Notes: generated from the sequence alone by a model not told the origin. Numbered from the stretch's first letter, positions 17,879-26,868 are shown. The stretch is 64,000 bases of DNA from Actinoalloteichus hoggarensis (GCF_002234535.1 NZ_CP022521.1:6542718-6606717), one strand, 5' to 3'. Numbers and translations are program-made.

Positions 17879-18537
17879 GCGGCACAGCACCCATCTCGGT
17901 GATGGTCGTCGACGACCATCCGATCTGGCGGGACGGTGTGGCCCGCGACCTGTCCGAACGCGGCTTCTCCGTGGTGGCGACCGCATCCGACGCCGAGGGC
18001 GCCGTGCGCGTCGCTCTGACCGTGCGCCCCGAGGTCGTGCTGATGGACCTCAACCTGGGGAGGTCCTCCGGGGTACAGGCGATCAGCGGACTCGCCACCG
18101 CCCTGCCGCGCACCCGGGTGCTGGTGCTCTCGGCCAGCGGCGCGCACGCCGACGTCCTGGAGGCGGTGAAGGCGGGCGCCTCCGGCTACCTGGTGAAGTC
18201 GGCGTCGGTGACGGAACTCGTGGACGCGGTCCGGCAGACGGCGGCGGGTCACGCCGTCTTCACCGCGGGCCTGGCGGGCCTGGTGCTCGGCGAGTTCCGG
18301 CGGATGGCGGCGGCGCCCCAGGAGGGGGCGGCGGACACGCCGAGGATCAGCGAGCGGGAGACGGAGGTGCTTCGCCTGGTCGCCAAGGGGCTGTCCGCGC
18401 GGATGATCGCGACGCGACTGTCGCTGTCGCATCGGACCGTCGAGAACCATGTCCAGTCCACCCTGCGCAAACTTCAGTTGCACAACCGTGTCGAGCTGAC
18501 CAGGTACGCCATCGAGCACGGCCTCGACGACGACTGA
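17875..18537 (+). CDS. response regulator, NarL/FixJ family
   Basis: A 220-residue partner of the preceding kinase, with a 4-base overlap. The receiver domain spans about 8-125 with acidic residues in VVDDHP, the phospho-acceptor Asp in VVLMDLNLG, and the conserved Lys in GYLVKSAS. A LuxR-type helix-turn-helix follows (ISERETEVLRLVAKGLSARM, then LSHRTVENHVQSTLRKL). Phosphorylation should dimerise it on promoter DNA. Its targets are unknown. The palindrome just downstream at 18565 is one testable candidate site. Confidence 0.94.
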   Translation: MSGTAPISVMVVDDHPIWRDGVARDLSERGFSVVATASDAEGAVRVALTVRPEVVLMDLNLGRSSGVQAISGLATALPRTRVLVLSASGAHADVLEAVKAGASGYLVKSASVTELVDAVRQTAAGHAVFTAGLAGLVLGEFRRMAAAPQEGAADTPRISERETEVLRLVAKGLSARMIATRLSLSHRTVENHVQSTLRKLQLHNRVELTRYAIEHGLDDD

Positions 18538-18564
18538 TCGGCATCCGTGTGGAAAGCCGTCGAT

Positions 18565-18586
18565 TCGTGGTCATCGATGACCACGA
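18565..18586. promoter_or_regulatory. perfect 22-bp palindrome upstream of the DUF1707 gene
   Basis: The sequence TCGTGGTCATC followed directly by its reverse complement, with no spacer. It lies 18 bases upstream of the GTG at 18605 and covers where a -35 would sit for the TACCGT -10 element at 18592. Position and symmetry fit an operator for a dimeric regulator. Confidence 0.65.
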
Positions 18587-18591
18587 TGTCT

Positions 18592-18607
18592 TACCGTTGG
18601 CGTCGTG
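18592..18607 (+). promoter_or_regulatory. leaderless-type -10 element before the DUF1707 gene
   Basis: TACCGT at 18592-18597, seven bases, then the GTG start at 18605. It is the same arrangement as at 13967, 34603, 39794 and 47215. Confidence 0.5.
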
Positions 18608-19168
18608 ACAGCCGCAGATCCGGTGCCGCCACGGCGTCTCCGTGTGTCCCACGCAGAACGTGAGCACGTCATCGGACTGTTGCAGAAGGCCATCGGGCTC
18701 GGCCTGATCGACCTCGACGAGTTCAGCGAGCGCACCGACGCGGCCCTGGCGTCACGGACCAGGGAGGAGCTGAACGTCGTACTGATCGACCTCCCCGGGC
18801 TGGTGGTCACTCCGCTGCCCGATCGGCGGCCGCTGCACCTGAAGGTCTCCCGCGCAAGCCTCGTCCGCGACGGCTCCTGGGCGGTTCCGTCGGCGATCTG
18901 CGTCGACGCGCTCGCGGGCGACGTCCGACTCGACTTCAGCGAGGCCGAGTTCGCCTCGCGGGTAGTGGAGATCGAGCTGCGTACCAAGGGCTCCAATGTG
19001 GACATCACCGTCTCGCGGACGACGCTCGTCGAGTCGATCGACCTCGACAACAGGTTCGGCTTCTTCCGGGACCAGACGCGGTCGCCCGGTGCGGAGCCGG
19101 AACGACGGCTGCGACTCGAGGGGACCGTGCGGGCCAGCTCCGTGCGGATTCGCAACTCCCGCCGCTGA
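18605..19168 (+). CDS. DUF1707 domain protein
   Basis: A 187-residue protein. The N-terminal 55 residues match the DUF1707/SHOCT-like helical motif (LRVSHAEREHVIGLLQKAIG, then DEFSERTDAALASRTREEL). The C-terminal part (about 75-187) is beta-rich and includes an RLDFSEAEF strand, resembling the cell-wall-active antibiotics response fold found in LiaF-like proteins. There is no signal peptide or membrane segment. DUF1707 proteins occur near envelope-stress genes in actinobacteria, which fits the preceding two-component pair, though a regulatory link is inferred. It is probably transcribed alone from a leaderless promoter. Confidence 0.85.
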   Translation: MTAADPVPPRRLRVSHAEREHVIGLLQKAIGLGLIDLDEFSERTDAALASRTREELNVVLIDLPGLVVTPLPDRRPLHLKVSRASLVRDGSWAVPSAICVDALAGDVRLDFSEAEFASRVVEIELRTKGSNVDITVSRTTLVESIDLDNRFGFFRDQTRSPGAEPERRLRLEGTVRASSVRIRNSRR

Positions 19169-19219
19169 CGACGAGGCCGTGCGGGGCTCCGGGCCACGAC
19201 TCGTCGATCCGCCGGGCGA

Positions 19220-20866
19220 TCAGCTGAGCGCCTCGGCGACGGCCGCCCGAGCCGCCGCAGGCTCCGTCGCGTCCAGCGCGGCTTGAGCGGCGGCGACACA
19301 CTGCTCCCGACTGACCGCGGCCAGCCGACCGCCCACCGAGGCCAACGAGCCCGCCGCCATCGAGAGACTGGTGGCACCGAGCCCCACCAACACCGTCGAG
19401 AGCAGTGGATCCCCCGCCGCCTCGCCGCAGACGCCGACCGGCGTGCCGGTCCGCTGCGCCGCCTGTCCCAGCAGCGCGAGCAGACGCAGCAGGGCGGGCT
19501 GCCACGGATCGTTCAGCGCCGCCAACGAACCCAGCATCCGGTCGGCGGCGAACACGTACTGCGCCAGGTCGTTGGTGCCCACGCTGACGAAATCGACCGC
19601 GTCGAAGACCTCCTGCGCGGTGAGCACCGCGGCGGGCACCTCGATCATCACGCCGACCCTCTCCAGGCCCGCCGTGCGCGCCCGCGTGGCGAACCAGTCG
19701 GCCTCCTCGGCGGTGGCCACCATCGGCGCCATCACCGAGACCACCGCCCCGGAGTCGGCCGCGGCGCCCGCGATGGCCGCGAGCTGTCGATCGAGCACGC
19801 CCACCGCCTCCCGGCCGATCCGCAGCCCGCGCACGCCGAGAGCCGGATTCGGCTCCGCCGTGGAGCCGGTCAGGAAGGGCAGCGGCTTGTCCGAACCCGC
19901 GTCGAGGGTCCGGACGACCACCGGCAGGCCCGCGAAGGCCGCCAGCACCTCGGTGTAGGCGGCCCGCTGCGCCTGCTCGGCGGGCTCGTCCTCCGCATCG
20001 AGGTAGCAGAACTCGGTGCGGAACAGACCGACGCCTTCCGCGCCCGCGGACACCGCCGCGGCGGTGTCCGCCGCTGAACCCACGTTGGCAAGCAACGGGA
20101 TCGGCTCGCCGTCGGAGGTGCGCCCCGGGCCGGACCAGGACGGCTCCGCCGCTCGCTCGACCGCCCGCACGACGATCTCACCGGTCTGCACCCGGACGAG
20201 ACCGGTGTCGCCGTCGACGATCAGACCGAGCGGCTCGACGAGATCCAGGGCGCCCCGACAGCCGACGACGGCGGGGATGCGCAGCGCCCGGGCCAGGATC
20301 GCCGTATGACTGGTGGGACCGCCCTCCTCGGTGACCAGGGCGAGGACCAGCGTCGGATCGAGGTCGGCGGTGTCGGCCGGTGCCAGATCGCGTGCCACCA
20401 GGACGGCGGGCTCCACGAGGACGGGCACGCCCGGCGGTTGGACGCCGGAAAGGTGCGCCACCAGTCGGTCCCGGATGTCGAGCACGTCGCGCGCCCGCTC
20501 GCCGAGATAACCGCCCAATGCCCGCAGATCGCCGGCGACAGCGTCCGCCGCCTCGTACACGGCCCGGGGTGCGGGCAGCCCACGCTGCATGACCAGCGAC
20601 TCGGCGGAGGCGATGAGCGCGGGATCGGCCGCCATCGCGGCGGTCGTCTCCAACACCGCCTTCGGCTCGCCGTCGGTCCTGGCCGCACGGGCGGACAACT
20701 CGGCGGCCACCGCCTCGGCCGCAGGCCGGATACGGGCCGCCTCCTCGGCGGGGTCAACGGGGGCGGGGCCGGACTCCGGCGGCGGCAGCGGCTCGGCCAC
20801 CCGCACGATCGGGCCGGCCGCACACCCGGCGCTGACTCCAACTCCCCGCAGATTCGTGACCGCCAT
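19220..20866 (-). CDS. ptsI: PTS enzyme I (PEP-protein phosphotransferase)
   Basis: A 548-residue enzyme I that transfers phosphate from phosphoenolpyruvate to HPr. The N-terminal phospho-histidine domain has GGPTSHTAILAR with the active-site His at about 187. The C-terminal PEP-binding barrel contains GLFRTEFCYL, RTLDAGSDKPLPF, MIEVPAAV and FVSVGTNDLAQY, and the catalytic Cys in VGVCGEAAGDP. The length is slightly below the usual 560-575. No gene for HPr (ptsH) or an EII permease is in the window. It follows the ribose ABC operon on the same strand, 137 bases after rbsD, with a large inverted repeat between. Confidence 0.95.
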   Translation of the reverse strand: MAVTNLRGVGVSAGCAAGPIVRVAEPLPPPESGPAPVDPAEEAARIRPAAEAVAAELSARAARTDGEPKAVLETTAAMAADPALIASAESLVMQRGLPAPRAVYEAADAVAGDLRALGGYLGERARDVLDIRDRLVAHLSGVQPPGVPVLVEPAVLVARDLAPADTADLDPTLVLALVTEEGGPTSHTAILARALRIPAVVGCRGALDLVEPLGLIVDGDTGLVRVQTGEIVVRAVERAAEPSWSGPGRTSDGEPIPLLANVGSAADTAAAVSAGAEGVGLFRTEFCYLDAEDEPAEQAQRAAYTEVLAAFAGLPVVVRTLDAGSDKPLPFLTGSTAEPNPALGVRGLRIGREAVGVLDRQLAAIAGAAADSGAVVSVMAPMVATAEEADWFATRARTAGLERVGVMIEVPAAVLTAQEVFDAVDFVSVGTNDLAQYVFAADRMLGSLAALNDPWQPALLRLLALLGQAAQRTGTPVGVCGEAAGDPLLSTVLVGLGATSLSMAAGSLASVGGRLAAVSREQCVAAAQAALDATEPAAARAAVAEALS

Positions 20867-20910
20867 GGTCTTGAGACCCTACTGGCCGACGGCCTCGATG
20901 TGACCCGTAC

Positions 20911-20987
20911 GACGACGAAGAACACGATCGACGCGGCGCCCGCCTCGGCGGGCCGGGCTCACCCGGGTGCGTCGACCGTGTTCGTCG
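20911..20987. repeat. large imperfect inverted repeat between rbsD and ptsI
   Basis: The outer arms at 20913-20934 and 20969-20987 pair over most of their length with a few unpaired bases. An inner arm pair GCCCGCC / GGCGGGC folds in the loop. It would form a branched hairpin in the transcript between rbsD and ptsI and may terminate the ribose operon or stabilise its 3' end. Confidence 0.5.
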
Positions 20988-21003
20988 CCGTGGTGCTCGA
21001 AGG

Positions 21004-21393
21004 TCAGAACGGCACGCCGCAGCGGAGGATGACGTTCGCATACGGCGTCGCCTCACCGGTGCGGATCACCAGCCGTGACTGCGCGACCAGGCTCTTCAAC
21101 TCCTCGTGCTGCACACGTTTCGGCTCGCCGACCCGCTCCACGAGTGCCTTGGCGATCTCCGGATTCCCGTCGTCCACCTCGCCCGCCACCAGGGCGCTCT
21201 CGAAGACCGCCTCGGCCAGCAGCCCGTCCACGACCTCGAGGAAGGACGGCACGCCGAAGCGGAAGGCGAGGTCGATCAGTTCCGGGCCCTCGGGAATGGG
21301 CAGCCCGCAGTCGGCCACGACCACCTGGTCGGTGTGTCCGAGCCGCGCGAGCGCTCCGCTCAGTCCGGCATGAAGGATGCCGCCTCGCTTCAC
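21004..21393 (-). CDS. rbsD: D-ribose pyranase
   Basis: A 129-residue RbsD, converting the beta-pyranose to the beta-furanose form of ribose so that ribokinase can use it. It starts MKRGGILHAGLSGALARLGHTD, with the family His near residue 8 and GHTDQVVVADCGLPIP beyond. The C-terminus PYANVILRCGVPF matches the end of the family. The start overlaps the rbsK stop by 4 bases, as expected for coupled translation in the operon. It acts in the cytosol as an oligomeric ring in known relatives. Confidence 0.95.
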   Translation of the reverse strand: MKRGGILHAGLSGALARLGHTDQVVVADCGLPIPEGPELIDLAFRFGVPSFLEVVDGLLAEAVFESALVAGEVDDGNPEIAKALVERVGEPKRVQHEELKSLVAQSRLVIRTGEATPYANVILRCGVPF

Positions 21394-22322
21394 GAGATCA
21401 CCTCTTCCGACGTCGGATACGAGGGTTGGGCGCCCACTCTGGTCACGGCCGTCGCCGCCACCCGCGCCGCGAAGGCCGCCGCGTCGGACAGCGATCGGTC
21501 CGCGGCCAGCCCCACCGCCAGGGCACCCGCGAAGGCGTCGCCCGCGCCGGTGCTGTCCACCGCCCGGACCTCGGGTGCGTCGATCACCGTCGTCCCGTCC
21601 TCGTCGGAGGTCACCGCCCCCCTGGGGCCGAGCGTGACCACCACCGAGCGCGGTCCGAGTTCCCGCAGTCTGCGGGCGACGTCGATGAAGCGTTCGGCGA
21701 CCGCGTCGTCCGACGTCGAGGGATCGTCCTGTTCACCGAGCAGCCACGCCGCCTCGTGCTCGTTGACCACCAGCGGGTCGAGACGACGTAGGGTCGCCTC
21801 GTCCAACGGGGCGACCGGCGACAGGTTCAACAGCACTCGGACGCCTGCCGAGGAGGCCGCCTCGACGGCATGACGCACCGTCTCCAGCGGGATCTCCAAC
21901 GACAGGACGATCACCTTGGCGGCGGCGACCTCCGGGGAGGCCGCCGCCACGTCCGCAGGCAGCACCGAGGCGTTCGCCCCCGGCGAGACCACGATGGTGT
22001 TCTCGCCGTCGGGCGTCAGCGTGATGAAGGCGTTCCCGGTGGGACGCCGCGCGGTGCGCAGCAGGCCGGTGTCGACGTTCGCCGACCGCAGTGACTCGCG
22101 TAGCAGTTCCCCGTACTGATCGGCGCCGACGGCGCCTAACAGCGCGACCGATGCGCCGAGCCGCCCCGCCGCCACCGCCTGATTGGCGCCCTTGCCGCCG
22201 GGGATCGTGGTCACGTCGTCGCCGAGCACCGTCTCACCTGCCGAGGGGCGCCGGGCGACGGTGACCACCAGGTCGGCGTTGGCCGACCCGACCACCACCA
22301 CGTCCGCTCGCCTGTTCATCAC
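21390..22322 (-). CDS. rbsK: ribokinase
   Basis: A 310-residue PfkB-family kinase phosphorylating ribose to ribose-5-phosphate. PfkB signature 1 is GGKGANQAVAAGRLG near residues 42-56; signature 2 is DSTGAGDAFAGALAVGLA with the catalytic base Asp near 265. Substrate-binding residues GSANADLV occur at the N-terminus. The first two codons are GTG ATG, and either may start translation. The gene begins four bases after rbsB ends and overlaps rbsD. In the operon it follows import of ribose by RbsABC. Confidence 0.95.
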   Translation of the reverse strand: MMNRRADVVVVGSANADLVVTVARRPSAGETVLGDDVTTIPGGKGANQAVAAGRLGASVALLGAVGADQYGELLRESLRSANVDTGLLRTARRPTGNAFITLTPDGENTIVVSPGANASVLPADVAAASPEVAAAKVIVLSLEIPLETVRHAVEAASSAGVRVLLNLSPVAPLDEATLRRLDPLVVNEHEAAWLLGEQDDPSTSDDAVAERFIDVARRLRELGPRSVVVTLGPRGAVTSDEDGTTVIDAPEVRAVDSTGAGDAFAGALAVGLAADRSLSDAAAFAARVAATAVTRVGAQPSYPTSEEVIS

Positions 22323-22326
22323 CGGG

Positions 22327-23271
22327 TCAGGGGGTGTACTGCTTGACGTTCTGCGGCGTGACCGCCTGAACCTCGACCTGGATGCTGGGCTCGATCTCGC
22401 CGCCGTCGAGCAGCTGGACGGCCTGCTCCACCGCCTGGCGTCCCATCTCCTCCGGCTGCTGGGCGATGGTGCCCGCCAGCGTGCCGGAGACGATCGCGTC
22501 GAGACCGTCCGGCGTGCCGTCGAAGCCGAAGACCATGACGTCCTCGCCCGCCCGGTCGCCCAGCGCCTGAATCGCGCCCAGCGCCATCTCGTCGTTCTCC
22601 GCGAAGACGCCCGCGATGTCGCCGTTGGACTGCAGGATGTCCCGCATCACGTCCAGGCCCTCGGCGCGATCGAAGTTCGCGGGCTGCTCGGCGACGATGT
22701 TCAGCCCCGAGTTCGCCTCGACGCCGTTGTGGAAGCCCTCGCCTCGGTCGCGGCTGGCCGACGAGCCGGGGATGCCCTGCAGCACGACGACGTCGCCGTC
22801 GACGCCCGCCTCGACGAGCGCGTCCGCGGCAAGCTCGCCGCCCTGGACGTTGTCGGAGACGATCTCCTGCGCCACATCGGCGTCGGTGATCGACCGGTCG
22901 AGCGCGATCACCGGAATGTTCGCGTTGGCCGCCGCGGCCGCCGCGGGCGTCGCCTGATCGGAGTCGACCGCGTTGATGATGATCAGGTCGACGCCCTGGG
23001 TGACGAAGGTGTCGACGTGGTTGATCTGCGTAGCCGGGTCGTTCTGGGCGTCCTGCACCAGGATCTCGACACCGAGCTCCTCGGCCGCCTCCTGGGCGCC
23101 GTCCTGGATGTCGACGAAGAACGGGTTGTTCAATGTGGAGACCGACAGCCCGATGGTGAACCTCCCGTCGCCGCCTCCGCCGTCGCCCTCGTCGGCGCTA
23201 CCGCAGCCCGCGGCGAACCCGAGAGCGGCGACGGCAAGGACGGTCACGCCCGTCCGGTATGCCCCTCGCAT
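22327..23271 (-). CDS. rbsB: ribose ABC transporter substrate-binding lipoprotein
   Basis: A 314-residue periplasmic-binding-protein family 4 lipoprotein. The signal ends in the lipobox FAAGC near residues 18-22, followed by a Gly/Asp-rich linker and FTIGLSVSTLNNPFF. Further sugar-binding motifs include VSDNVQGGELAAD, VVVLQGIPGSSASRDRG and VFAENDEMALGAIQAL. The start at 23271 is chosen because it gives a proper signal peptide; the longer frame upstream reads through rbsC in another phase. It delivers ribose to RbsC. A 62-base spacer separates it from rbsC, the only sizeable gap in the operon. Confidence 0.95.
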   Translation of the reverse strand: MRGAYRTGVTVLAVAALGFAAGCGSADEGDGGGGDGRFTIGLSVSTLNNPFFVDIQDGAQEAAEELGVEILVQDAQNDPATQINHVDTFVTQGVDLIIINAVDSDQATPAAAAAANANIPVIALDRSITDADVAQEIVSDNVQGGELAADALVEAGVDGDVVVLQGIPGSSASRDRGEGFHNGVEANSGLNIVAEQPANFDRAEGLDVMRDILQSNGDIAGVFAENDEMALGAIQALGDRAGEDVMVFGFDGTPDGLDAIVSGTLAGTIAQQPEEMGRQAVEQAVQLLDGGEIEPSIQVEVQAVTPQNVKQYTP

Positions 23272-23333
23272 CTGCACTTCACTCCTTCCTCGGGTCGCCC
23301 CGAGTTCCCCGCCCCGGCACGAGCCGGGACGAC

Positions 23334-24317
23334 TCACCTGCCGCGTCTGCGGACGGTGTCCACCAGCACTGCCAGCGCGATCACGACACCGATCACGACC
23401 TGCTGCCAGAACGGCGAGACGTGTAGTTGGTTGAGCCCGTTGCGCAGTACGGCGAGAACCAGCGCGCCCACCAGCGTTCCGGTGGCGCGCCCGACCCCGC
23501 CGGACAGCGAGGCTCCGCCGATGACGACCGCGGCGATCGCATCGAGCTCGTAGCCGACGGCGGCCTGCGGTCCCGCCGAGGACAGCCGGCCGGCGAGCAT
23601 CATGCCTGCCATCGCCGCGAACAGACCAGACAGGGCGTAGACGATCAGCTTCTGGTTGCGCACGCTGATTCCGGACAGCCGGGCGGCCTCCTCGTTGCCG
23701 CCGATCGCGTACATCGCCCGGCCCGAGTACGTGCGGGTGAGGACGAAGCCGGTCACGAGGAACATCCCGATCAGGATGAGGACCGGCATCGGCAGCTGGA
23801 TCGGCCCTGCTTCGACGGTCGAGCCGAGGAAGCTGATCTCCTCCGGAGTGCCGACGGGCCTGCCCTGAGAGACGACCAGCGTCAGACCCCTGGCGATGCT
23901 CAGCATGGCGAGGGTGGCGATGAAGGCGGGCAGTCTGCCGAAGCTCACCATCAGCCCGTTGACCAGTCCGGCGGCGACACCGGTGAGCAGGCCCACGACG
24001 AGGGCGAGTCCACCCGGCAGCCCGACATCGGCCGCCGACCAGGCTCCGACCATCGCGGACAGCGCCGCGACGCTGCCCACGGACAGGTCGATGCCGCCGG
24101 AGATGATGACGAACGTGACGCCGAACGCCATCACGGCGACCACGGCTGCCTGCACGCCGATGTTCAGCAGGTTCTGCGGCGAGCCGAAGCTCGGCACCAT
24201 GATCCACAGCGCCGCGGAGAGCACGACGAGGCCCAGCAGCGCCCCGTTCTCCCCGAGCAGCCGGTTCAGATCGAAGCCGCCTCGGGAACGGCGTCCGGTC
24301 TTCTCGACACTGGTCAT
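23334..24317 (-). CDS. rbsC: ribose ABC transporter permease
   Basis: A 327-residue permease of the BPD_transp_2 family with about eight to ten helices. It has the family sequence FVIISGGIDLSVGSVAAL near residues 75-92 and the coupling loop GGNEEAARLSGI near 210-221, which meets the RbsA ATPase. The last residues are basic. It overlaps rbsA by 4 bases. It forms the membrane channel for ribose. Confidence 0.95.
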   Translation of the reverse strand: MTSVEKTGRRSRGGFDLNRLLGENGALLGLVVLSAALWIMVPSFGSPQNLLNIGVQAAVVAVMAFGVTFVIISGGIDLSVGSVAALSAMVGAWSAADVGLPGGLALVVGLLTGVAAGLVNGLMVSFGRLPAFIATLAMLSIARGLTLVVSQGRPVGTPEEISFLGSTVEAGPIQLPMPVLILIGMFLVTGFVLTRTYSGRAMYAIGGNEEAARLSGISVRNQKLIVYALSGLFAAMAGMMLAGRLSSAGPQAAVGYELDAIAAVVIGGASLSGGVGRATGTLVGALVLAVLRNGLNQLHVSPFWQQVVIGVVIALAVLVDTVRRRGR

Positions 24318-25849
24318 GACGCCAGGTCCTCCTCTTCCCTGGCCGCCACCGCGAGCGCCATCACCTGTTCCTGGGTGACGCCGTCGGTGGACAGCTCGCC
24401 CGTGATGCGCCCGTGCGCCATCACGAGAATCCGGTCACTCATGCCGATGACCTCGGGCAGTTCGCTGGATACCAGCAGGACCGCGTGGCCGGAGTCGGTG
24501 AGCGCATTGATGAGTTCGTAGATCTCGACCTTGGCGCCGACGTCGATTCCCCTGGTCGGCTCGTCGAGCATCAACACCTTGGGATCGGCCAGCAGCCACT
24601 TGCCGATGGCGACCTTCTGCTGATTGCCACCCGAGAGCTCACGGATGGCCTGTCCCGCGTCGGAGTGCTTGACGCGCAGTCTGCGGGCCATCTCGGCGGC
24701 GCGACGTGCCTGGCCACCGCGATCCACCAGCCCGCCCGAGGTGGCGGCCCGCAACGTCACCAGGCCCATGTTCTCGCCGACGGAGGAGTTCAGGACCAAG
24801 CCCTGCCCCTTGCGGTCCTCCGGCACCAGACCGATGCCCGCTCGCATGGCCGCGGAGATGTCGCCGCCCCGCACGACGCGGCCCGCGACCTCCACCGTCC
24901 CGGAGTCGTAGGGGTCGGCGCCGAAGACGGCCCGCACCACCTCTGTCCGGCCGGAGCCCACGAGACCGGAGATGCCGACGACCTCACCCGCGCGGACCTC
25001 GAAGTCGATGTCGGAGAACACGCCCTTGCGGGTCAGGCCGGACACGCGCAGCAGGGGCTCGCCCATCGTGGTGCGGTGCCGGGGGAACTGGTCGTCGATG
25101 TCGCGGCCGACCATGGTGCGCACCATCTCGTCGATCGAGGCGTCGCCGGGCAGCACACCGGCGCCGCGCCCGTCCCGCAGCACCGTGATCCGGTCCGCGA
25201 CACGCTGGATCTCGTCGAGATGATGGGTGATGAACACCAGGCCGACCTGCTGCGAACGCAGATCGGCCATGATCTCCAGGAGCCGATCGGTCTCGGTGCC
25301 GGTGAGCGCCGAGGTGGGCTCGTCGAGCACGAGCACCGTGGCGTCCTCGTCCAGGGCCCTGGCGATCTCCACCATCTGCTGCTGGGCGATGCCGAGGGAG
25401 TCCACGGGCGCGGCGGGGTCGACATCCAGCCCGACCCGGTCGAGCAGCGGAACCGCCTCGCGCAGCATCCGTCTCCGGTCGACCATGCCCAGTCTGCGCG
25501 GCACGCGACCGAGGAAGAGATTCTCGGCCACCGAGAGGCGTGGCACCAGGGTCAGTTCCTGGTGGATGACGGCGATGCCGTGCTGACGTGCCTGCCGCGG
25601 CGATCGGATGGTCGCCGGCGTGCCGCCGACGAGGATCTCGCCGCGATCCGGGCTGTGCACGCCGCCGAGCACCTTGACGAGGGTGCTCTTGCCCGCGCCG
25701 TTCTCGCCGAGCAGCACGTGCACCTCACCGGCGCGCACCTGAAGGCTGACCCGGTCGAGGGCCAGCGCGCCGGTGAACCGCTTGCTGATGTCGCGCACTT
25801 CGAGCAGGACTCGGCCCGCCGGGTGCCGCATGGGATCGTGCGAGGTCAT
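24314..25849 (-). CDS. rbsA: ribose ABC transporter ATPase (two NBDs)
   Basis: A 511-residue double ATPase. The first nucleotide-binding domain has Walker A GENGAGKSTLVK (near 42-53), a Q-loop, and Walker B VLVLDEPTSALT. The second has a degenerate P-loop (GLVGSGRTEVVR), the signature LSGGNQQKVAIGKWL and Walker B VLMLDEPTRGIDVG. This asymmetry is normal for the sugar-import RbsA/MglA class. The ATG at 25849 overlaps the stop of the regulator gene by 4 bases; upstream in-frame sequence belongs to that gene's shadow. It powers ribose uptake with RbsB and RbsC. Confidence 0.96.
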   Translation of the reverse strand: MTSHDPMRHPAGRVLLEVRDISKRFTGALALDRVSLQVRAGEVHVLLGENGAGKSTLVKVLGGVHSPDRGEILVGGTPATIRSPRQARQHGIAVIHQELTLVPRLSVAENLFLGRVPRRLGMVDRRRMLREAVPLLDRVGLDVDPAAPVDSLGIAQQQMVEIARALDEDATVLVLDEPTSALTGTETDRLLEIMADLRSQQVGLVFITHHLDEIQRVADRITVLRDGRGAGVLPGDASIDEMVRTMVGRDIDDQFPRHRTTMGEPLLRVSGLTRKGVFSDIDFEVRAGEVVGISGLVGSGRTEVVRAVFGADPYDSGTVEVAGRVVRGGDISAAMRAGIGLVPEDRKGQGLVLNSSVGENMGLVTLRAATSGGLVDRGGQARRAAEMARRLRVKHSDAGQAIRELSGGNQQKVAIGKWLLADPKVLMLDEPTRGIDVGAKVEIYELINALTDSGHAVLLVSSELPEVIGMSDRILVMAHGRITGELSTDGVTQEQVMALAVAAREEEDLAS

Positions 25850-26868
25850 ACACCTTCTCCTCGGCCGGTCTCGGCCCGTTCTCCGCAGGAACTGCGGACG
25901 ACCAGTTCCGCGTGCAGCACCACGTTCTCCGCGCTGCCCCGCCCGATGAGACCGAGGAGGGCTTGGACCGCCGCGCGGCCGAGTTCCTCGGTGGGCTGGG
26001 TGATGGCGGTGATCGCCGGTTCGAGCAGGGAGAACCAGGGCAGATCGTCGTACACGGCCAACCCGACGTCTCCCGGCACCGAGAAGCCCATGGCGCGGAG
26101 CTGCTCCAGCGCGCCGAGGCCCATCAGGTTGTCCATCGCCACCAGCGCCGTCGGCCGGTTCGGTCCGGACATGAGGGTCCGGGCGGCGGTGGCGCCGCTC
26201 TGCTGTTGGAAGTCGCCGTAGACGACCATCCGCTCGGCCAACGGCGCGCCTCGGGATCCCAGCGCCGCGGCGAACGCGTCGAGCCGTTCTCGACCGGTGC
26301 TGGCCTCGGCAGGCCCGGCGATCACGCCGATGCGGCGGTGGCCCAGCTCCACGAGGTGTGCGGCCAGGCTCTCCAACGCCGCCGTTCCGTCCACGCGCAC
26401 CACGGGGACCTTGACCGACCCCGCGATCCGCCGGTCGAGGAGCACCAGCGGCACTCCGGTCTCGGCGGCCTCGCCCAGCCAGTCGCCCTCGTCGGTCGCC
26501 GGACATACCAGCAGGCCGTCCACCTGGCGGTCGAGCAACGTGTGGACGTACCGCCGCTGCTGCTCGACGCTCTCATTGGCGTTGCCGACGATCACCGAGT
26601 AGTCGTGCTCCCTCGCCTCGTTCTCGACTGCGCGCGCGACCTCGGCGAAGAACGGATTGGTCAGATCGGAGATGACCAGGCCGAGGGTGTGCGTGGTGTG
26701 CAGCCGCAGGGAGCGGGCGAGGATGTTGGGCCGGTAGCCGAGTGCGTCGATCGCGGCGAGGACGCGCTCGCGGGTCTGCTCGGTGGGAGCGGGGTGTCCG
26801 TTCAGGACGCGGGACACGGTGGCCGTGGACACGCCTGCCGCCTGCGCCACGTCCTTCATGGTGGCCAA
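25846..26868 (-). CDS. rbsR: LacI-family regulator of the ribose operon
   Basis: A 340-residue LacI/GalR regulator, first gene of the ribose operon. The N-terminal helix-turn-helix is TMKDVAQAAGVSTATVSRVL followed by hinge NGHPAPTEQTRERVLAAIDALGYRPN. A periplasmic-binding-like effector domain fills residues about 65-330. I prefer the TTG start at 26868 (AGGAG seven bases before it, and a product starting MATMKDVA as in many relatives) over ATG at 26859, which lies 16 bases from that site. It should repress the operon and release DNA with ribose or a ribose phosphate. Candidate operators lie at 26954 and 26998. Confidence 0.9.
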   Translation of the reverse strand: MATMKDVAQAAGVSTATVSRVLNGHPAPTEQTRERVLAAIDALGYRPNILARSLRLHTTHTLGLVISDLTNPFFAEVARAVENEAREHDYSVIVGNANESVEQQRRYVHTLLDRQVDGLLVCPATDEGDWLGEAAETGVPLVLLDRRIAGSVKVPVVRVDGTAALESLAAHLVELGHRRIGVIAGPAEASTGRERLDAFAAALGSRGAPLAERMVVYGDFQQQSGATAARTLMSGPNRPTALVAMDNLMGLGALEQLRAMGFSVPGDVGLAVYDDLPWFSLLEPAITAITQPTEELGRAAVQALLGLIGRGSAENVVLHAELVVRSSCGERAETGRGEGV

